A stretch of 64,000 nt of DNA from Reyranella aquatilis (GTDB lineage Bacteria; Pseudomonadota; Alphaproteobacteria; Reyranellales; Reyranellaceae), in assembly GCF_020880995.1 (NCBI RefSeq), contig NZ_JAJISD010000008.1, forward strand, positions 186,001 to 250,000, written 5' to 3'. Below the pieces are notes generated by a model. It was not told the DNA's origin and searched no databases. It saw only the letters and a list, made by a program, of their open reading frames with translations. Below are positions 12,511 to 21,748 of this stretch, one piece after another. Numbering within the stretch: the stretch's first letter is position 1; the number at the start of each line of letters is the position of its first letter. The translations under genes and the position numbers were made by a program.

Positions 12511-13044
12511 ATGTCGCGCGTCGGTAAAAATCCGGTCGCCATCCCGGCCGGTGTCACCATCGAGCTCAAGGGCCAGCACCTGAAGGCCAAGGGCAAGCGG
12601 GGCGAACTGGAGCTCATGGTCCATGACGACGTCTCCGTCGCCAAGGAGGCCGAGGGCCTGGTCTTCAAGCCGCGGAACGAGAGCCGCCGCGCCCGCATGC
12701 AGTGGGGCACGGCTCGCAACCTGGCGAGCAATGTCGTGCGCGGCGTGTCCGACGGGTTCACCATCAACCTCGAGATCAACGGCGTGGGCTATCGCGCCGC
12801 GGCCGACGCCAAGATGCTGAAGATGCAGCTCGGCTTCAGCCACGATGTCGAGATTCCCATTCCGGCCGGCATCCAGATCAAGGCTCTCAAGCCGACCGAG
12901 ATCGAGATTTCCGGCGCCGATCGTCAGCGCGTGGGCCAGATTGCGGCCGAGATCCGCAGCCTGCGTCCGCCCGAGCCGTACAAGGGCAAGGGCATCAAGT
13001 ACTCGACCGAGACGATCCGGCGCAAGGAAGGCAAGAAGAAGTAG
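12511..13044 (+). CDS. rplF: 50S ribosomal protein L6
   Basis: L6 (177 aa) sits near the factor-binding region of 50[16 protein letters not shown] and the C-terminal signature [13 protein letters not shown] identify it. It has two repeated L6 domains of about 80 residues, as usual. There are 2 bases between it and rpsH. Confidence 0.98.
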   Translation: MSRVGKNPVAIPAGVTIELKGQHLKAKGKRGELELMVHDDVSVAKEAEGLVFKPRNESRRARMQWGTARNLASNVVRGVSDGFTINLEINGVGYRAAADAKMLKMQLGFSHDVEIPIPAGIQIKALKPTEIEISGADRQRVGQIAAEIRSLRPPEPYKGKGIKYSTETIRRKEGKKK

Positions 13045-13057
13045 AGGCGAGAGAACC

Positions 13058-13420
13058 ATGTCCGACCGCAATGCTCTTTTCGCCCGCCGCCAGCGGCGCA
13101 CGCGCTACGCGCTGCGCCAGGCCGCCGGCGGCCGCCCGCGCCTCAGCGTTTTCCGCTCGGGCAAGCACATTTATGCCCAGGTCATTGACGACCGTAAGGG
13201 CGTGACCCTGGCCGCCGCCTCGTCGCTCGACAAGGACGTCCGGGGCTCGCTCAAGACCGGCGCCGACAAGGGCGCTGCCGCCGAAGTTGGCAAGCTGATC
13301 GCCGCCCGTGCCGTTGCGGCCGGCGTGAAGGAAGTCATCTTCGACCGCGGTGGCTACACGTATCACGGCCGCGTCGCTGCGCTGGCCAATGCCGCCCGTG
13401 AGGGCGGTCTGTCGTTCTGA
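13058..13420 (+). CDS. rplR: 50S ribosomal protein L18
   Basis: L18 (120 aa) binds 5S rRNA. The ATG at 13058 is preceded by AGGCGAGAGA and gives a product starting [20 protein letters not shown]. The frame stays open upstream inside rplF, but that section is not L18-like. [19 protein letters not shown] and the C-terminal [16 protein letters not shown] are family motifs. Confidence 0.98.
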   Translation: MSDRNALFARRQRRTRYALRQAAGGRPRLSVFRSGKHIYAQVIDDRKGVTLAAASSLDKDVRGSLKTGADKGAAAEVGKLIAARAVAAGVKEVIFDRGGYTYHGRVAALANAAREGGLSF

Positions 13421-13434
13421 TCGGGAGTTAGAAT

Positions 13435-14019
13435 ATGGCTCGTTCACCCGGCGGTTCCGGCCGTTCCCCGCGCGATCGCGATCGGAGCCGTGACCGCGAC
13501 GAGGACAATGAACTGACCGACAAGCTGGTCACGATCAATCGCGTCGCGAAGGTCGTGAAGGGCGGTCGTCGCTTCGCCTTTGCCGCCATCGTCGTCGTCG
13601 GCGACCAGCGCGGCCGTGTCGGTCACGGTGCCGGCAAGGCGCGTGAGGTTCCCGAGGCGATCCGCAAGGCCACCGAGGCGGCCAAGCGCGGCCTGATCCG
13701 CGTGCCTCTGCGTGACGGTCGCACGCTGCATCATGACGTCAAGGGACGCTTCGGTGCCGGCAAGGTGACGCTCCGCGCCGCCCCGGCCGGTACCGGCATC
13801 ATCGCCGGCGGCCCGATGCGCGCGATCTTCGAGACGCTGGGCATCAAGGACATCGTCGCCAAGTCGGTCGGGACCTCCAACCCGCACAACATGATCAAGG
13901 CGACGTTCAAGGCGCTCGAGCTGCTCAACTCGCCGCGCATGGTCGCCACCCGCCGCGGCAAGAAGGTCGGCGACCTTCTCGGCCGCCGTGACGAGACGAC
14001 CGCGGAAGCGGCGGCTTAA
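13435..14019 (+). CDS. rpsE: 30S ribosomal protein S5
   Basis: S5 (194 aa) affects decoding fidelity and unwinds mRNA at the entry site. The double-stranded RNA-binding-like N domain begins at [17 protein letters not shown]. Ahead of it is an extension of about 25 residues made almost only of Arg, Asp, Ser, Gly and Glu, longer than in E. coli S5. The C-terminal domain [17 protein letters not shown] is intact. Confidence 0.98.
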   Translation: MARSPGGSGRSPRDRDRSRDRDEDNELTDKLVTINRVAKVVKGGRRFAFAAIVVVGDQRGRVGHGAGKAREVPEAIRKATEAAKRGLIRVPLRDGRTLHHDVKGRFGAGKVTLRAAPAGTGIIAGGPMRAIFETLGIKDIVAKSVGTSNPHNMIKATFKALELLNSPRMVATRRGKKVGDLLGRRDETTAEAAA

Positions 14020-14030
14020 GGAACCGGACC

Positions 14031-14219
14031 ATGGCCAAGACAGTCAAGATCACCCAGACCGGCAGCCACATCGGCCGCACGGACGACCAGCGCGCGACGC
14101 TGATCGGCCTGGGGCTCAACAAGCGTCACCGCACCCGCGAGCTCGTGGATACGCCTGAGGTTCGCGGCATGATCAACAAGGTGCGCCACCTCGTGCGCGT
14201 CGAAGAGGAAGCGCGCTAA
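14031..14219 (+). CDS. rpmD: 50S ribosomal protein L30
   Basis: L30 (62 aa) is a small peripheral 50S protein. [18 protein letters not shown] and [17 protein letters not shown] match the family. It lies 11 bases after rpsE with GGAACCGGACC upstream, in the usual spc position. Confidence 0.97.
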   Translation: MAKTVKITQTGSHIGRTDDQRATLIGLGLNKRHRTRELVDTPEVRGMINKVRHLVRVEEEAR

Positions 14220-14251
14220 GGCCCTGAGGCCGCGGCGCGGAGGTAATTACC

Positions 14252-14731
14252 ATGAGACTGAACCAGATCTCGGACAACCCGGGCGCCCGCAAGGGCCGCA
14301 TGCGTGTCGGCCGCGGTATCGGCTCCGGCAAGGGCAAGACCGCCGGTCGCGGCGTCAAGGGTCAGAAGTCCCGTACCGGCGTCGCCATCAAGGGCTTCGA
14401 GGGCGGCCAGATGCCGCTCTACCGCCGCATCCCGAAGCGCGGTTTCCGTCCGCCGCACCAGAAGAGCTACCAGGTGGTCAACCTCGGCACGCTCCAGAAG
14501 GCGATCGACGACAGGAAGCTGGACGCCGGCAAGCTGATCGACGCCGAGGCGATGCTGGCCGCGGGCCTGTTCAAGAACGCCGCGGACGGTGTCCGCCTTC
14601 TTGGCAAGGGCGAGATCAAGACCAAGATCGAAGTGAAGGTCGCGGGCGCCTCGGCGTCGGCGATCGCCGCGGTCGAGAAGGCCGGCGGCAAGGTCGAACT
14701 CCCGCCCAAGCCCGTGGCCGAAGCGGCCTGA
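14252..14731 (+). CDS. rplO: 50S ribosomal protein L15
   Basis: L15 (159 aa) is a late assembly protein of 50S. The Gly/Lys/Arg-rich N-terminal arm ([20 protein letters not shown]) and [18 protein letters not shown] are the family hallmarks. It precedes secY by 59 bases; that gap holds a weak GGGGG/CCCCC hairpin (14748-14765) but no clear promoter. Confidence 0.98.
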   Translation: MRLNQISDNPGARKGRMRVGRGIGSGKGKTAGRGVKGQKSRTGVAIKGFEGGQMPLYRRIPKRGFRPPHQKSYQVVNLGTLQKAIDDRKLDAGKLIDAEAMLAAGLFKNAADGVRLLGKGEIKTKIEVKVAGASASAIAAVEKAGGKVELPPKPVAEAA

Positions 14732-14790
14732 TCCGGACGGCGTCAACGGGGGCGTCGCTTCCCCCTTGTGTCGTTCACGCGTGAGGTTCC

Positions 14791-16137
14791 ATGGCATCCG
14801 CCGCCGAGCAACTTGCTTCCAACCTGAACTGGGGTTCGATCGGTAGGGCGACCGAGCTGAAGAAGCGGCTGTGGTTCACCGTGGCCGCGCTCGTCGTCTT
14901 CCGCATCGGTGCCTACATTCCGGTCCCCGGCGTCGATCCGGCCGCCCTGGCCGAGATCTTCAAGCAGAATGCCGGTGGCATCGCGGGACTGCTGGACGTG
15001 TTCTCCGGCGGCTCGATCGGCCGCATGTCGGTGCTGGCGCTCAGCATCATGCCGTACATCTCGGCGTCCATCATCATGCAGATCCTGACGACGGTGGTGC
15101 CGTCGCTCGAGGCGCTGAAGAAGGAAGGCGAGGCCGGCCGGAAGAAGATCAACCAGTACACCCGCTACGGCACGGTGATACTGGCGACCTTCCAGGCCTA
15201 TGGCATTGCCGTGGGGCTCGAAAGCCAAGTGGCGGCCGCCGGACCGGTGGTGATCGATCCGGGCATCTTTTTCCGCTTCGTCACAATCATAACGCTGGTC
15301 GGCGGCACCCTGTTCCTGATGTGGCTGGGCGAGCAGATCACGGCCCGCGGCGTCGGCAACGGCGTCTCGCTGATCATCTTTGCCGGCATCGTCGCGGCCC
15401 TGCCGGACGCGCTGGTGCAGACCCTCGAACTGGGCCGGACGGGCGCCCTGTCGGCGCTGTTCATCATCGCCCTGGTGGTGGGCATCGTGCTCGTGGTGGC
15501 GGTGGTCGTCTTCGTCGAGACCGCCCAACGACGGATCGTCGTGCAGTATCCCAAGCGCCAGGTGGGCAACCGCATGTATGGTGGCGAAGCCTCGCATCTG
15601 CCGCTGAAGATCAATACCGCCGGCGTCATCCCGCCGATCTTCGCCTCTTCGCTGCTGCTTTTCCCGGCGACCATCGCGTCGTTCCAGGGTAATTCCGGCG
15701 AACCGGGCTGGATGCAGTGGATGTCGACCTATCTCGGTCACGGCCAGCCGCTCTATTTGTTTGCCTATATCGGCCTGATCGTCTTCTTCTGCTTCTTCTA
15801 CACGACCGTTGTGTTCAATCCGACCGACACGGCCGACAATCTGAAGAAGAACGGCGGCTTCATTCCGGGCATCCGTCCCGGCAAGAACACGGCCGAGTAT
15901 CTCGAGTACATCCTGAACCGGCTGACGGTGATCGGCGCGCTGTACCTCTCGGCGGTCTGTATCCTGCCGGAACTGCTGATCGCCCGCGGTGGCGTGCCCT
16001 TCTACTTCGGCGGCACCAGCCTCCTGATCGTGGTTTCGGTCACGCTCGACACCGTGACCCAGGTGCAGGCGCATCTGCTGGCTCACCAGTATGAGGGCCT
16101 CATCAAGAAGGCCCGCCTGAGGGGCAAGGGCCGATGA
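14791..16137 (+). CDS. secY: Protein translocase subunit SecY
   Basis: SecY (448 aa) is the channel of the Sec translocon, with SecE and SecG encoded elsewhere. About ten hydrophobic membrane segments can be followed. Family motifs include RIGAYIPVPGVDP near the first segment and the plug region after it, ALSIMPYISASIIMQIL, and EAGRKKINQYTRYGT. The stop overlaps the adk start (ATGA). GTGAGGTTCC provides the ribosome binding site. Confidence 0.98.
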   Translation: MASAAEQLASNLNWGSIGRATELKKRLWFTVAALVVFRIGAYIPVPGVDPAALAEIFKQNAGGIAGLLDVFSGGSIGRMSVLALSIMPYISASIIMQILTTVVPSLEALKKEGEAGRKKINQYTRYGTVILATFQAYGIAVGLESQVAAAGPVVIDPGIFFRFVTIITLVGGTLFLMWLGEQITARGVGNGVSLIIFAGIVAALPDALVQTLELGRTGALSALFIIALVVGIVLVVAVVVFVETAQRRIVVQYPKRQVGNRMYGGEASHLPLKINTAGVIPPIFASSLLLFPATIASFQGNSGEPGWMQWMSTYLGHGQPLYLFAYIGLIVFFCFFYTTVVFNPTDTADNLKKNGGFIPGIRPGKNTAEYLEYILNRLTVIGALYLSAVCILPELLIARGGVPFYFGGTSLLIVVSVTLDTVTQVQAHLLAHQYEGLIKKARLRGKGR

Positions 16138-16784
16138 ACATCATTCTTCTGGGACCGCCGGGCGCCGGCAAGGGCACGCAGGCGCAGCGGCTGCAGCAGG
16201 AGCGGGGGCTGATCCAGCTCTCGACCGGCGACATGCTGCGGGCTGCCGTGGCCTCGGGCAGCGAGCTCGGCCAGAAGGCCAAGGGCATCATGGAGCGGGG
16301 CGAGCTCGTCCCGGACGAGCTGATGGTCGGCCTGATCAAGGATCGAATCGCCCAGCCGGACTGTGCCAAGGGGTTCATCCTCGACGGTTTCCCGCGGACC
16401 GAGGCCCAGGCCAAGGCTCTGGACAAGATGCTGACCGAGACGGGCAAGAAGCTCGATCGGGTCATCGAGATGGAAGTCGACGAGAAGGCGCTGACCGAGC
16501 GCGTCGTCGGCCGGTTCTCCTGTGCCAAGTGCGGCGCGGGCTATCACGACAAGTTCAAGCGGCCTAAGGCCGACGGTGTCTGCGACGTCTGCGGGGCGAC
16601 GGAATTCACCCGCCGCAAGGACGACAATGCAGAGACGATGAAGACTCGCATGGCCGCCTACCGGGCTCAAACCGAGCCCTTGTTGCCCTACTACAGCACC
16701 CGGGGGGTGCTGCGGAAGGTCGACGGGATGGCCGCGATGGACGAAGTTTACCGTCAGATCACGGGAGTTCTGGCGGGGACTTGA
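16134..16784 (+). CDS. adk: Adenylate kinase (zinc-lid type)
   Basis: Adk (216 aa) converts ATP + AMP to 2 ADP. GPPGAGKGT (residues 7-15) is the P loop, and LDGFPRTEAQ binds AMP. The LID domain carries two CxxC pairs (SCAKCG and VCDVCG), so it should bind a structural zinc ion, unlike E. coli Adk. Its place between secY and rpsM is typical of alphaproteobacteria. It overlaps secY by 4 bases and is followed by a promoter for rpsM. Confidence 0.98.
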   Translation: MNIILLGPPGAGKGTQAQRLQQERGLIQLSTGDMLRAAVASGSELGQKAKGIMERGELVPDELMVGLIKDRIAQPDCAKGFILDGFPRTEAQAKALDKMLTETGKKLDRVIEMEVDEKALTERVVGRFSCAKCGAGYHDKFKRPKADGVCDVCGATEFTRRKDDNAETMKTRMAAYRAQTEPLLPYYSTRGVLRKVDGMAAMDEVYRQITGVLAGT

Positions 16785-16799
16785 CAAGAGTTAGTTCCA

Positions 16800-16827
16800 T
16801 TGACTCGGGGGCGCGGGTACATATAAT
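16800..16827 (+). promoter_or_regulatory. Promoter of the alpha (rpsM-rplQ) cluster
   Basis: TTGACT (16800-16805) and the perfect -10 box TATAAT (16822-16827) are 16 bases apart. A start near 16834 would give a leader of about 70 bases before rpsM. It lies 16 bases after the adk stop. No terminator is seen between adk and rpsM, so this promoter would add to read-through from spc. Confidence 0.82.
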
Positions 16828-16861
16828 CGCGCGCTTTTCCGGGGCCAGCGGAACTGTGACG

Positions 16862-16879
16862 GGCGCGCGCGAGCGCGCC
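16862..16879 (+). promoter_or_regulatory. GNRA-loop hairpin in the rpsM leader
   Basis: A perfect 7-bp stem GGCGCGC (16862-16868) / GCGCGCC (16873-16879) is closed by GCGA, a GNRA tetraloop. It ends 11 bases before the AAGGAG ribosome binding site of rpsM. There is no T-run after it, so it is unlikely to be a terminator; it could be a protein-binding or RNA-stability element. Confidence 0.6.
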
Positions 16880-16904
16880 ATAAGTCTTTGAAGGAGTTGG
16901 GACT

Positions 16905-17282
16905 TTGGCTCGTATAGCCGGTGTGAACATTCCGACCGCCAAGCGTGTCGTGATCGGACTTCAGTACATCCACGGGATCGGTGCGGCGAAAGCCAAGGAG
17001 ATCTGTGGAAAAGTGGGGATCGACGAGTCGCGGCGCGTGAACACGCTGAGCGACGACGAGGTCATCCGCATCCGCGAGACCATCGACCGCGACTACACGG
17101 TCGAGGGCGATCTGCGTCGTGAAGTGGCGATGAACATCAAGCGTCTGATGGACCTCGCCTGCTATCGCGGGCTGCGCCATCGTCGCGGCCTGCCCGTCCA
17201 TGGCCAGCGCACGCATACGAATGCGCGCACCCGCAAGGGTCCGGCCAAGCCGATTGCCGGCAAGAAAAAAGTGACGAAGTAA
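16905..17282 (+). CDS. rpsM: 30S ribosomal protein S13
   Basis: S13 (125 aa) bridges the subunits at the 30S head. The start codon is TTG: AAGGAG (16891-16896) lies 8 bases upstream, and the protein then reads [15 protein letters not shown], the universal S13 N-terminus. No in-frame ATG or GTG would give this end. The C-terminal motif [19 protein letters not shown] is intact. A rare start codon here recalls the GTG of E. coli rpsM, the target of S4 repression, but rpsD is not in this cluster. Confidence 0.97.
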   Translation: MARIAGVNIPTAKRVVIGLQYIHGIGAAKAKEICGKVGIDESRRVNTLSDDEVIRIRETIDRDYTVEGDLRREVAMNIKRLMDLACYRGLRHRRGLPVHGQRTHTNARTRKGPAKPIAGKKKVTK

Positions 17283-17297
17283 GAGGGGATAGAGGTC

Positions 17298-17696
17298 ATG
17301 GCCAAAGCTGCAGCTGCCGCCGCGCGTCCCCGTCGCAAGGAACGCAAGAACATCATCGCCGGCGTCGCTCACGTGAACGCCTCGTTCAACAACACGATCG
17401 TCACGATCACCGACGCGCAGGGCAACGCGATTGCCTGGTCGTCGTCGGGCCAGCAGGGCTTCAAGGGGTCGCGCAAGTCGACCCCGTTCGCCGCGCAGAT
17501 GGCCGCCGAAGGCGCCGGTCGCAAGGCGATGGAGCACGGCATGCGCACGATCGAGATCCTCGTGCGCGGTCCGGGTTCGGGCCGTGAGTCGGCGCTGCGC
17601 GCGCTGCAGGCCGTCGGCCTCGCCGTGACGTCGATCCGCGACGTGACGCCGATCCCGCACAACGGCTGCCGGCCGCCGAAGCGCCGCCGCGTCTGA
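17298..17696 (+). CDS. rpsK: 30S ribosomal protein S11
   Basis: S11 (132 aa) lies on the 30S platform. [15 protein letters not shown] and the end [15 protein letters not shown] are diagnostic; the Asn in NGCRPPK is the residue converted to isoaspartate in E. coli. In E. coli rpsD follows here, but in this window the next gene is rpoA after a 97-base gap. Confidence 0.98.
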   Translation: MAKAAAAAARPRRKERKNIIAGVAHVNASFNNTIVTITDAQGNAIAWSSSGQQGFKGSRKSTPFAAQMAAEGAGRKAMEHGMRTIEILVRGPGSGRESALRALQAVGLAVTSIRDVTPIPHNGCRPPKRRRV

Positions 17697-17707
17697 TTTC
17701 GGGTGGA

Positions 17708-17727
17708 GGCGGCGCTCCGGCGCCGCC
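17708..17727 (+). promoter_or_regulatory. Hairpin between rpsK and rpoA
   Basis: GGCGGCGC (17708-17715) pairs perfectly with GCGCCGCC (17720-17727) around the loop TCCG. It starts 12 bases after the rpsK stop, and no T-run follows. It could slow RNA decay or partly attenuate transcription between the ribosomal genes and rpoA. Confidence 0.5.
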
Positions 17728-17793
17728 CGCTCTTGGGGAATGTATGGCGGGTCCTGAGGGATTCGCTCGAACCGGTCTAGAGGGGTAGCCCAC

Positions 17794-18810
17794 GTGCTTC
17801 AGAAGAACTGGCAGGACCTGATCAAGCCGGAGAAGCTTGTCACCGAAGCCGGCGTCGATCCCGGTCGCGTCGCGACCATCGTCGCCGAGCCGCTCGAGCG
17901 CGGTTTCGGTCTCACGCTCGGCAACGCGCTGCGTCGTGTTCTCTTGTCGTCTCTCCAGGGTGCCGCCGTCACGTCGATCAAGATCGACAACGTGCTGCAT
18001 GAGTTCTCGTCGATTCCGGGCGTCCGCGAGGACGTGGTCGACATCGTGCTGAACATCAAGGCGATGGCCGTGAAGATGCAGGGCGACCGCCCGCAGCGTC
18101 TTTACCTGCGCGCGGTCGGCCCCGGCGAAGTCACCGCCGGCATGATCGAGCTGCCCGGCGACGTCCAGATCATGGATCCGAAGCACCTGATCTGCACGCT
18201 CGACGACGGCGCCTCGATCTCGATGGAACTGATGGTCGCCACCGGCAAGGGCTACATCCCGGCCTCGGCGAACCGTCCGGAAGACGCGCCGATCGGCCTG
18301 ATTCCGGTCGACTCGGTGTTCAGCCCGGTGAAGCGCGTTTCCTACAAGATCGAGAACAGCCGCGTCGGCCAGGTCACCGACTACGATCGCCTGTCGATGA
18401 CGGTCGAGACCAACGGCACCACGATGCCGGCCGATGCGGTGGCGCTCGCCGCCCGCATCCTGCAGGACCAGCTGCAGCTCTTCATCAACTTCGAGGAGCC
18501 GCGCGAAGTCCGCAAGGAAGAGCAGCAGGACGACTTCCCGTTCAACCGCAACCTGCTGCGCAAGGTCGACGAGCTCGAACTGTCGGTGCGTTCGGCCAAC
18601 TGCCTGAAGAACGACAACATCATCTACATCGGCGATCTGGTTCAGAAGACCGAGGCGGAGATGCTGCGCACCCCGAACTTCGGGCGCAAGTCGCTGAACG
18701 AGATCAAGGAAGTGCTGGCCGGCATGGGCCTCCACCTGGGTATGGAAATCCCGGGCTGGCCGCCGGACAACATCGAGGAAATGGCCAAGCGGCTGGAAGA
18801 GCCGTACTAG
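17794..18810 (+). CDS. rpoA: DNA-directed RNA polymerase subunit alpha
   Basis: The alpha subunit (338 aa) dimerises to start RNA polymerase assembly and contacts UP elements and activators. It begins with GTG, after AGGGGTAG, to give [15 protein letters not shown], as in other alphaproteobacterial alphas. The N-terminal domain carries [22 protein letters not shown]. The C-terminal DNA-binding domain (about 255-325) contains [15 protein letters not shown] and [17 protein letters not shown]. Length is full. Confidence 0.98.
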   Translation: MLQKNWQDLIKPEKLVTEAGVDPGRVATIVAEPLERGFGLTLGNALRRVLLSSLQGAAVTSIKIDNVLHEFSSIPGVREDVVDIVLNIKAMAVKMQGDRPQRLYLRAVGPGEVTAGMIELPGDVQIMDPKHLICTLDDGASISMELMVATGKGYIPASANRPEDAPIGLIPVDSVFSPVKRVSYKIENSRVGQVTDYDRLSMTVETNGTTMPADAVALAARILQDQLQLFINFEEPREVRKEEQQDDFPFNRNLLRKVDELELSVRSANCLKNDNIIYIGDLVQKTEAEMLRTPNFGRKSLNEIKEVLAGMGLHLGMEIPGWPPDNIEEMAKRLEEPY

Positions 18811-18831
18811 GCCGGTAGAAGGAAATAAGTC

Positions 18832-19254
18832 ATGCGTCACAACAATCGCGGCCGGAAGTTCCACCGCACGGCTGAGCATCGCAAGGCGATGTTCATGAAT
18901 CTCGCCGGTGCTCTCATTAAGCACGAGCAGATCACGACCACGCTGCACAAGGCGAAGGACCTGCGTCCGATCGTCGAGAAGCTGGTCACGCTCGGCAAGC
19001 GCGGCGGTCTGCATGCGCGTCGTCAGGCGATCGGCTTCCTGCGCGATCCCTACATCGCCGACAAGCTGTTCACCACGCTGGGCCCGCGCTACTCCAAGCG
19101 CAACGGCGGATACCTGCGCGTCCTCAAGGCCGGCTACCGCTTCGGCGATGCCGCCGAGATGGCCGTGATCGAGTTCGTCGAGCGCGACACCTCGGCCAAG
19201 GGCCAGGACAGCGGCCCCTCGGCCGACAAGAGCGAGCAGCAGGAAGCGGCGTAA
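18832..19254 (+). CDS. rplQ: 50S ribosomal protein L17
   Basis: L17 (140 aa) lies near the tunnel exit. [20 protein letters not shown] is the N-terminal signature, and [20 protein letters not shown] ends the core. A hydrophilic tail of about 20 residues (Ser, Asp, Glu, Gln) follows. It is the last gene of the ribosomal block and is followed by a strong terminator. Confidence 0.98.
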   Translation: MRHNNRGRKFHRTAEHRKAMFMNLAGALIKHEQITTTLHKAKDLRPIVEKLVTLGKRGGLHARRQAIGFLRDPYIADKLFTTLGPRYSKRNGGYLRVLKAGYRFGDAAEMAVIEFVERDTSAKGQDSGPSADKSEQQEAA

Positions 19255-19277
19255 GCCTCTGCCGCTCGAGCCGTTTG

Positions 19278-19312
19278 AAAACGCCCGGTCCAAGGACCGG
19301 GCGTTTTTCTTT
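19278..19312 (+). terminator. Intrinsic terminator after rplQ
   Basis: ACGCCCGGTC (19281-19290) pairs with GACCGGGCGT (19295-19304) around CAAG, extended by AAA/TTT pairs, and is followed by TTTTTCTTT. It lies 23 bases after the rplQ stop and ends the ribosomal transcript. Confidence 0.93.
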
Positions 19313-19403
19313 GTCGGGGCGCGGGTCTCCGTGGCGTGCCTTCTCGCCTCCTGGAGATGATGCGTCACTGGAGTGGGGCGCCCCCAGCGAACATACTTCC
19401 GCA

Positions 19404-19868
19404 ATGTCCTTTACGTTTCGCCTCGCACGCCCATCAGAAGCCGCCGACGCCGACCGCGTCCTGCGCGCGGCCTTCACGCCCTACCTTCGCAGGCTCGGGC
19501 GCGAAATGCCGCCCGGCTATTACGGGTGGCTTCCGGCCTCGATCGAGCGCGGCGATCTGTTCGTGGCGGACGAAGGCGGCGTGGTCGTCGGCGTTGCGGC
19601 GACCGAGCGGCGCGACAGGGAACTGTTCCTCGATCGGCTCGCCGTGGATCCGGCTAAGCAGGGCACGGGCCTCGGGCGCTGGCTGCTGCAACGGCTCGAC
19701 GAGGTGGGAACCGCGCGAGGAGACCACTCCCTCTCGCTGATCACCGCCGAGATGATGGTTCATCTCGTCAAACTCTACGCCAGCCATGGCTTCGAGATCG
19801 TCCACCGCGGACCGCCGGACCACGGCAAGGACGCGCACATCCGCGTCCACATGGTGAAGAAGCTGTAG
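19404..19868 (+). CDS. GNAT-family N-acetyltransferase
   Basis: A 154-residue acetyl-CoA-dependent transferase of unknown substrate. The central LAVDPAKQGTGLGRWLLQRL is GNAT motif A, with QGTGLG as the pyrophosphate-binding loop, and the C-terminal LYASHGFEIV is motif B. The ATG at 19404 is chosen because the longer open frame starts inside the rplQ terminator. No ribosome binding site is visible; CATACT lies 6 bases before the ATG and could be the -10 box of a leaderless transcript. It stands alone between the terminator and a convergent gene. Confidence 0.8.
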   Translation: MSFTFRLARPSEAADADRVLRAAFTPYLRRLGREMPPGYYGWLPASIERGDLFVADEGGVVVGVAATERRDRELFLDRLAVDPAKQGTGLGRWLLQRLDEVGTARGDHSLSLITAEMMVHLVKLYASHGFEIVHRGPPDHGKDAHIRVHMVKKL

Positions 19869-19884
19869 GAGGCCCTTGCAGGCC

Positions 19885-21675
19885 TCAGAACTGCTCCGCA
19901 GGGAGCGCGAACACCGTCCGTCCCGCCGCCTTGAGCGGGCCCAGTTCGGCCAGCGCCGGCGGCAGGATCACTTCGGCATAGAAGCGGGCCGTCACCAGCT
20001 TGGCTTCGAGGAAGGCGGGATCCCCATCGCGCGCGGCCAGCTTCGTCTGGGCCACCAGGGCGCTGCGGGCCAGCAGCCAGCCGCCCAGCGCGGTGCCGGC
20101 CAGCCGCAGGAACGGCACCGAGCCCGCCAGCGCGTTCACCAGCTCGGCCTTGACCGAGTGGGCGACCCATTTGGTCGCGTCTTCGAGCGCATCGGCGGCG
20201 GCAACGAGGCCGGCACGAATGGCTTCGAGATCGTCGCCGGGGGCCGCCTTCATCGCCTCGGCGGTGGCGCGCATCTCGGCGACCAGCGCCAGCATGGTCT
20301 CGCCGCCGTCCTTGGCGACTTTTCGGCCGACCAGGTCGCGCGCCTGGATGCCGTTGGTGCCTTCGTAGATCGGCAGGATGCGGGCGTCGCGCAGGTGCTG
20401 GGCGGCACCGGTCTCCTCGACGAAGCCCATGCCGCCGTGGATCTGTACGCCCGTCGAGGCGATTTCGTTGCCGAGGTCGGTGAACCACGCCTTCACGATC
20501 GGGATCAGCAGATCGACGCGATCCTGGATCTTGCGGCTCGTCTCCCTGTCCGGCTGCTTCAGCGCACCGTCGATGCCCGCGGCCGTGTAGTAGCCCAAGG
20601 CGCGCATTGCCTCGATCTGGGACCGCATGCTCATCAGCATGCGGCGCACGTCGGCATGATGGACGATCGATACCGAGGCCGGCTTCGGGCTGCCGTCGTC
20701 CTTGGACTGGACGCGGTTGCGCGCGAAGGCGGCGGCCTGCTGGTAGGCGCGCTCGGCAATCGCCAGGCCCTGGATGCCGACGGACAGGCGGGCGTTGTTC
20801 ATCATCGTGAACATGTAGGAAAGGCCGCGGCCTTCCTCGCCGACGAGATAGCCGACCGCACCGCCATCGTCGCCGAACGACATCACGCAGGTCGGGCTCG
20901 CATGGATGCCGAGCTTGTGCTCGAGCGACACGCAGCGCAGGTCGTTGCGCTTGCCCGGCTTGCCGTCTTCGCCCGGCAGATACTTCGGCACGATGAACAG
21001 CGAGATGCCGCGCACGCCGGCCGGCGCGTCGGGCGTCCGCGCCAGCACCAGGTGCACGATGTTCTCGGCCATGTCGTGTTCGCCGTAGGTGATGAAGATT
21101 TTCTGGCCGCTGACGAGATAATGGTCGCCGTTCTTCACCGCCCGGCTCTTGAGCTGGCCGAGGTCGGAGCCGGCCTGCGGCTCCGTCAGGTTCATCGTCC
21201 CGGTCCACTCGCCCGAGATCATCTTGGGCAGGTAGGTCGCCTTCTGAGCCTCCGACCCGTGATGATGGATGGCGTCGATCGCACCCTGGTTCAGCAGCAG
21301 CACCAGGCCGAAGCCCATGTTGGCGGCCTGCCACATCTCCTGAACCGTCGTGGCCAGCAGCCAGGGCATACCCTGGCCGCCGAATTCCGGATCGAAGGGC
21401 AGCGAGTTCCAGCCGCCTTCGACGAATTCCTTGTAGATGGCGGCGAAGCCCGGGGCGGTGCGCACCACGCCGTTCTCCAGCCTGGCGCCGACCTTGTCGC
21501 CCTCGCGGTTGAGCGGGGCGAGGCCATTGCCGGCCAGTTTGGCGGCCTCCTCGAGCACGGCGTCGATCGTGTCGTCCGTGGCGTGCTCGTAGCCGGGCAG
21601 GGCGGCAACGCCGGAAAGGCCAGCCACTTCGCGCAGTGCGAAACGCATGTCGGCCAGCGGGGCGGTGTAGGTCAT
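19885..21675 (-). CDS. Acyl-CoA dehydrogenase, large (about 600 aa) subfamily
   Basis: A 596-residue FAD enzyme that makes the alpha-beta double bond in acyl-CoAs. It begins with the short N-terminal helix region typical of this subfamily (YTAPLADMRFAL), then the alpha-helical and beta domains with MNLTEPQAGSDLG, then the helical domain. There IYEGTNGIQ around residue 437 supplies the usual catalytic Glu. A further C-terminal domain makes it longer than MCAD-type enzymes. The start is set by GGAGGA about 8 bases upstream. It is divergent from an enoyl-CoA hydratase, a natural next step in beta-oxidation. The acyl substrate is not known. Confidence 0.9.
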   Translation of the reverse strand: MTYTAPLADMRFALREVAGLSGVAALPGYEHATDDTIDAVLEEAAKLAGNGLAPLNREGDKVGARLENGVVRTAPGFAAIYKEFVEGGWNSLPFDPEFGGQGMPWLLATTVQEMWQAANMGFGLVLLLNQGAIDAIHHHGSEAQKATYLPKMISGEWTGTMNLTEPQAGSDLGQLKSRAVKNGDHYLVSGQKIFITYGEHDMAENIVHLVLARTPDAPAGVRGISLFIVPKYLPGEDGKPGKRNDLRCVSLEHKLGIHASPTCVMSFGDDGGAVGYLVGEEGRGLSYMFTMMNNARLSVGIQGLAIAERAYQQAAAFARNRVQSKDDGSPKPASVSIVHHADVRRMLMSMRSQIEAMRALGYYTAAGIDGALKQPDRETSRKIQDRVDLLIPIVKAWFTDLGNEIASTGVQIHGGMGFVEETGAAQHLRDARILPIYEGTNGIQARDLVGRKVAKDGGETMLALVAEMRATAEAMKAAPGDDLEAIRAGLVAAADALEDATKWVAHSVKAELVNALAGSVPFLRLAGTALGGWLLARSALVAQTKLAARDGDPAFLEAKLVTARFYAEVILPPALAELGPLKAAGRTVFALPAEQF

Positions 21676-21707
21676 GTGAATTCCTCCGGTCCGCAATATG
21701 GCGCGCT

Positions 21708-21726
21708 CGGTCGCTTTTGGCGACCG
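21708..21726. promoter_or_regulatory. Palindrome between divergent beta-oxidation genes
   Basis: CGGTCGC (21708-21714) and GCGACCG (21720-21726) form a perfect 7-bp inverted repeat with a 5-base spacer. It lies in the 73-base gap shared by the acyl-CoA dehydrogenase (-) and the enoyl-CoA hydratase (+). Size and position suit a dimeric repressor controlling both genes; no matching regulator gene is adjacent. Confidence 0.4.
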
Positions 21727-21748
21727 GCTCGGCTATTTAGGAGACCAC

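Noticed and set aside
14748..14765. GGGGG/CCCCC hairpin before secY as a terminator
   Set aside because: Only 5 bp with an 8-base loop and no T-run, inside an operon that must be read through.
16781..16786. TTGACA as -35 box of the alpha-cluster promoter
   Set aside because: It overlaps the adk stop and is 35 bases from the TATAAT box. The TTGACT at 16800 has the proper spacing.
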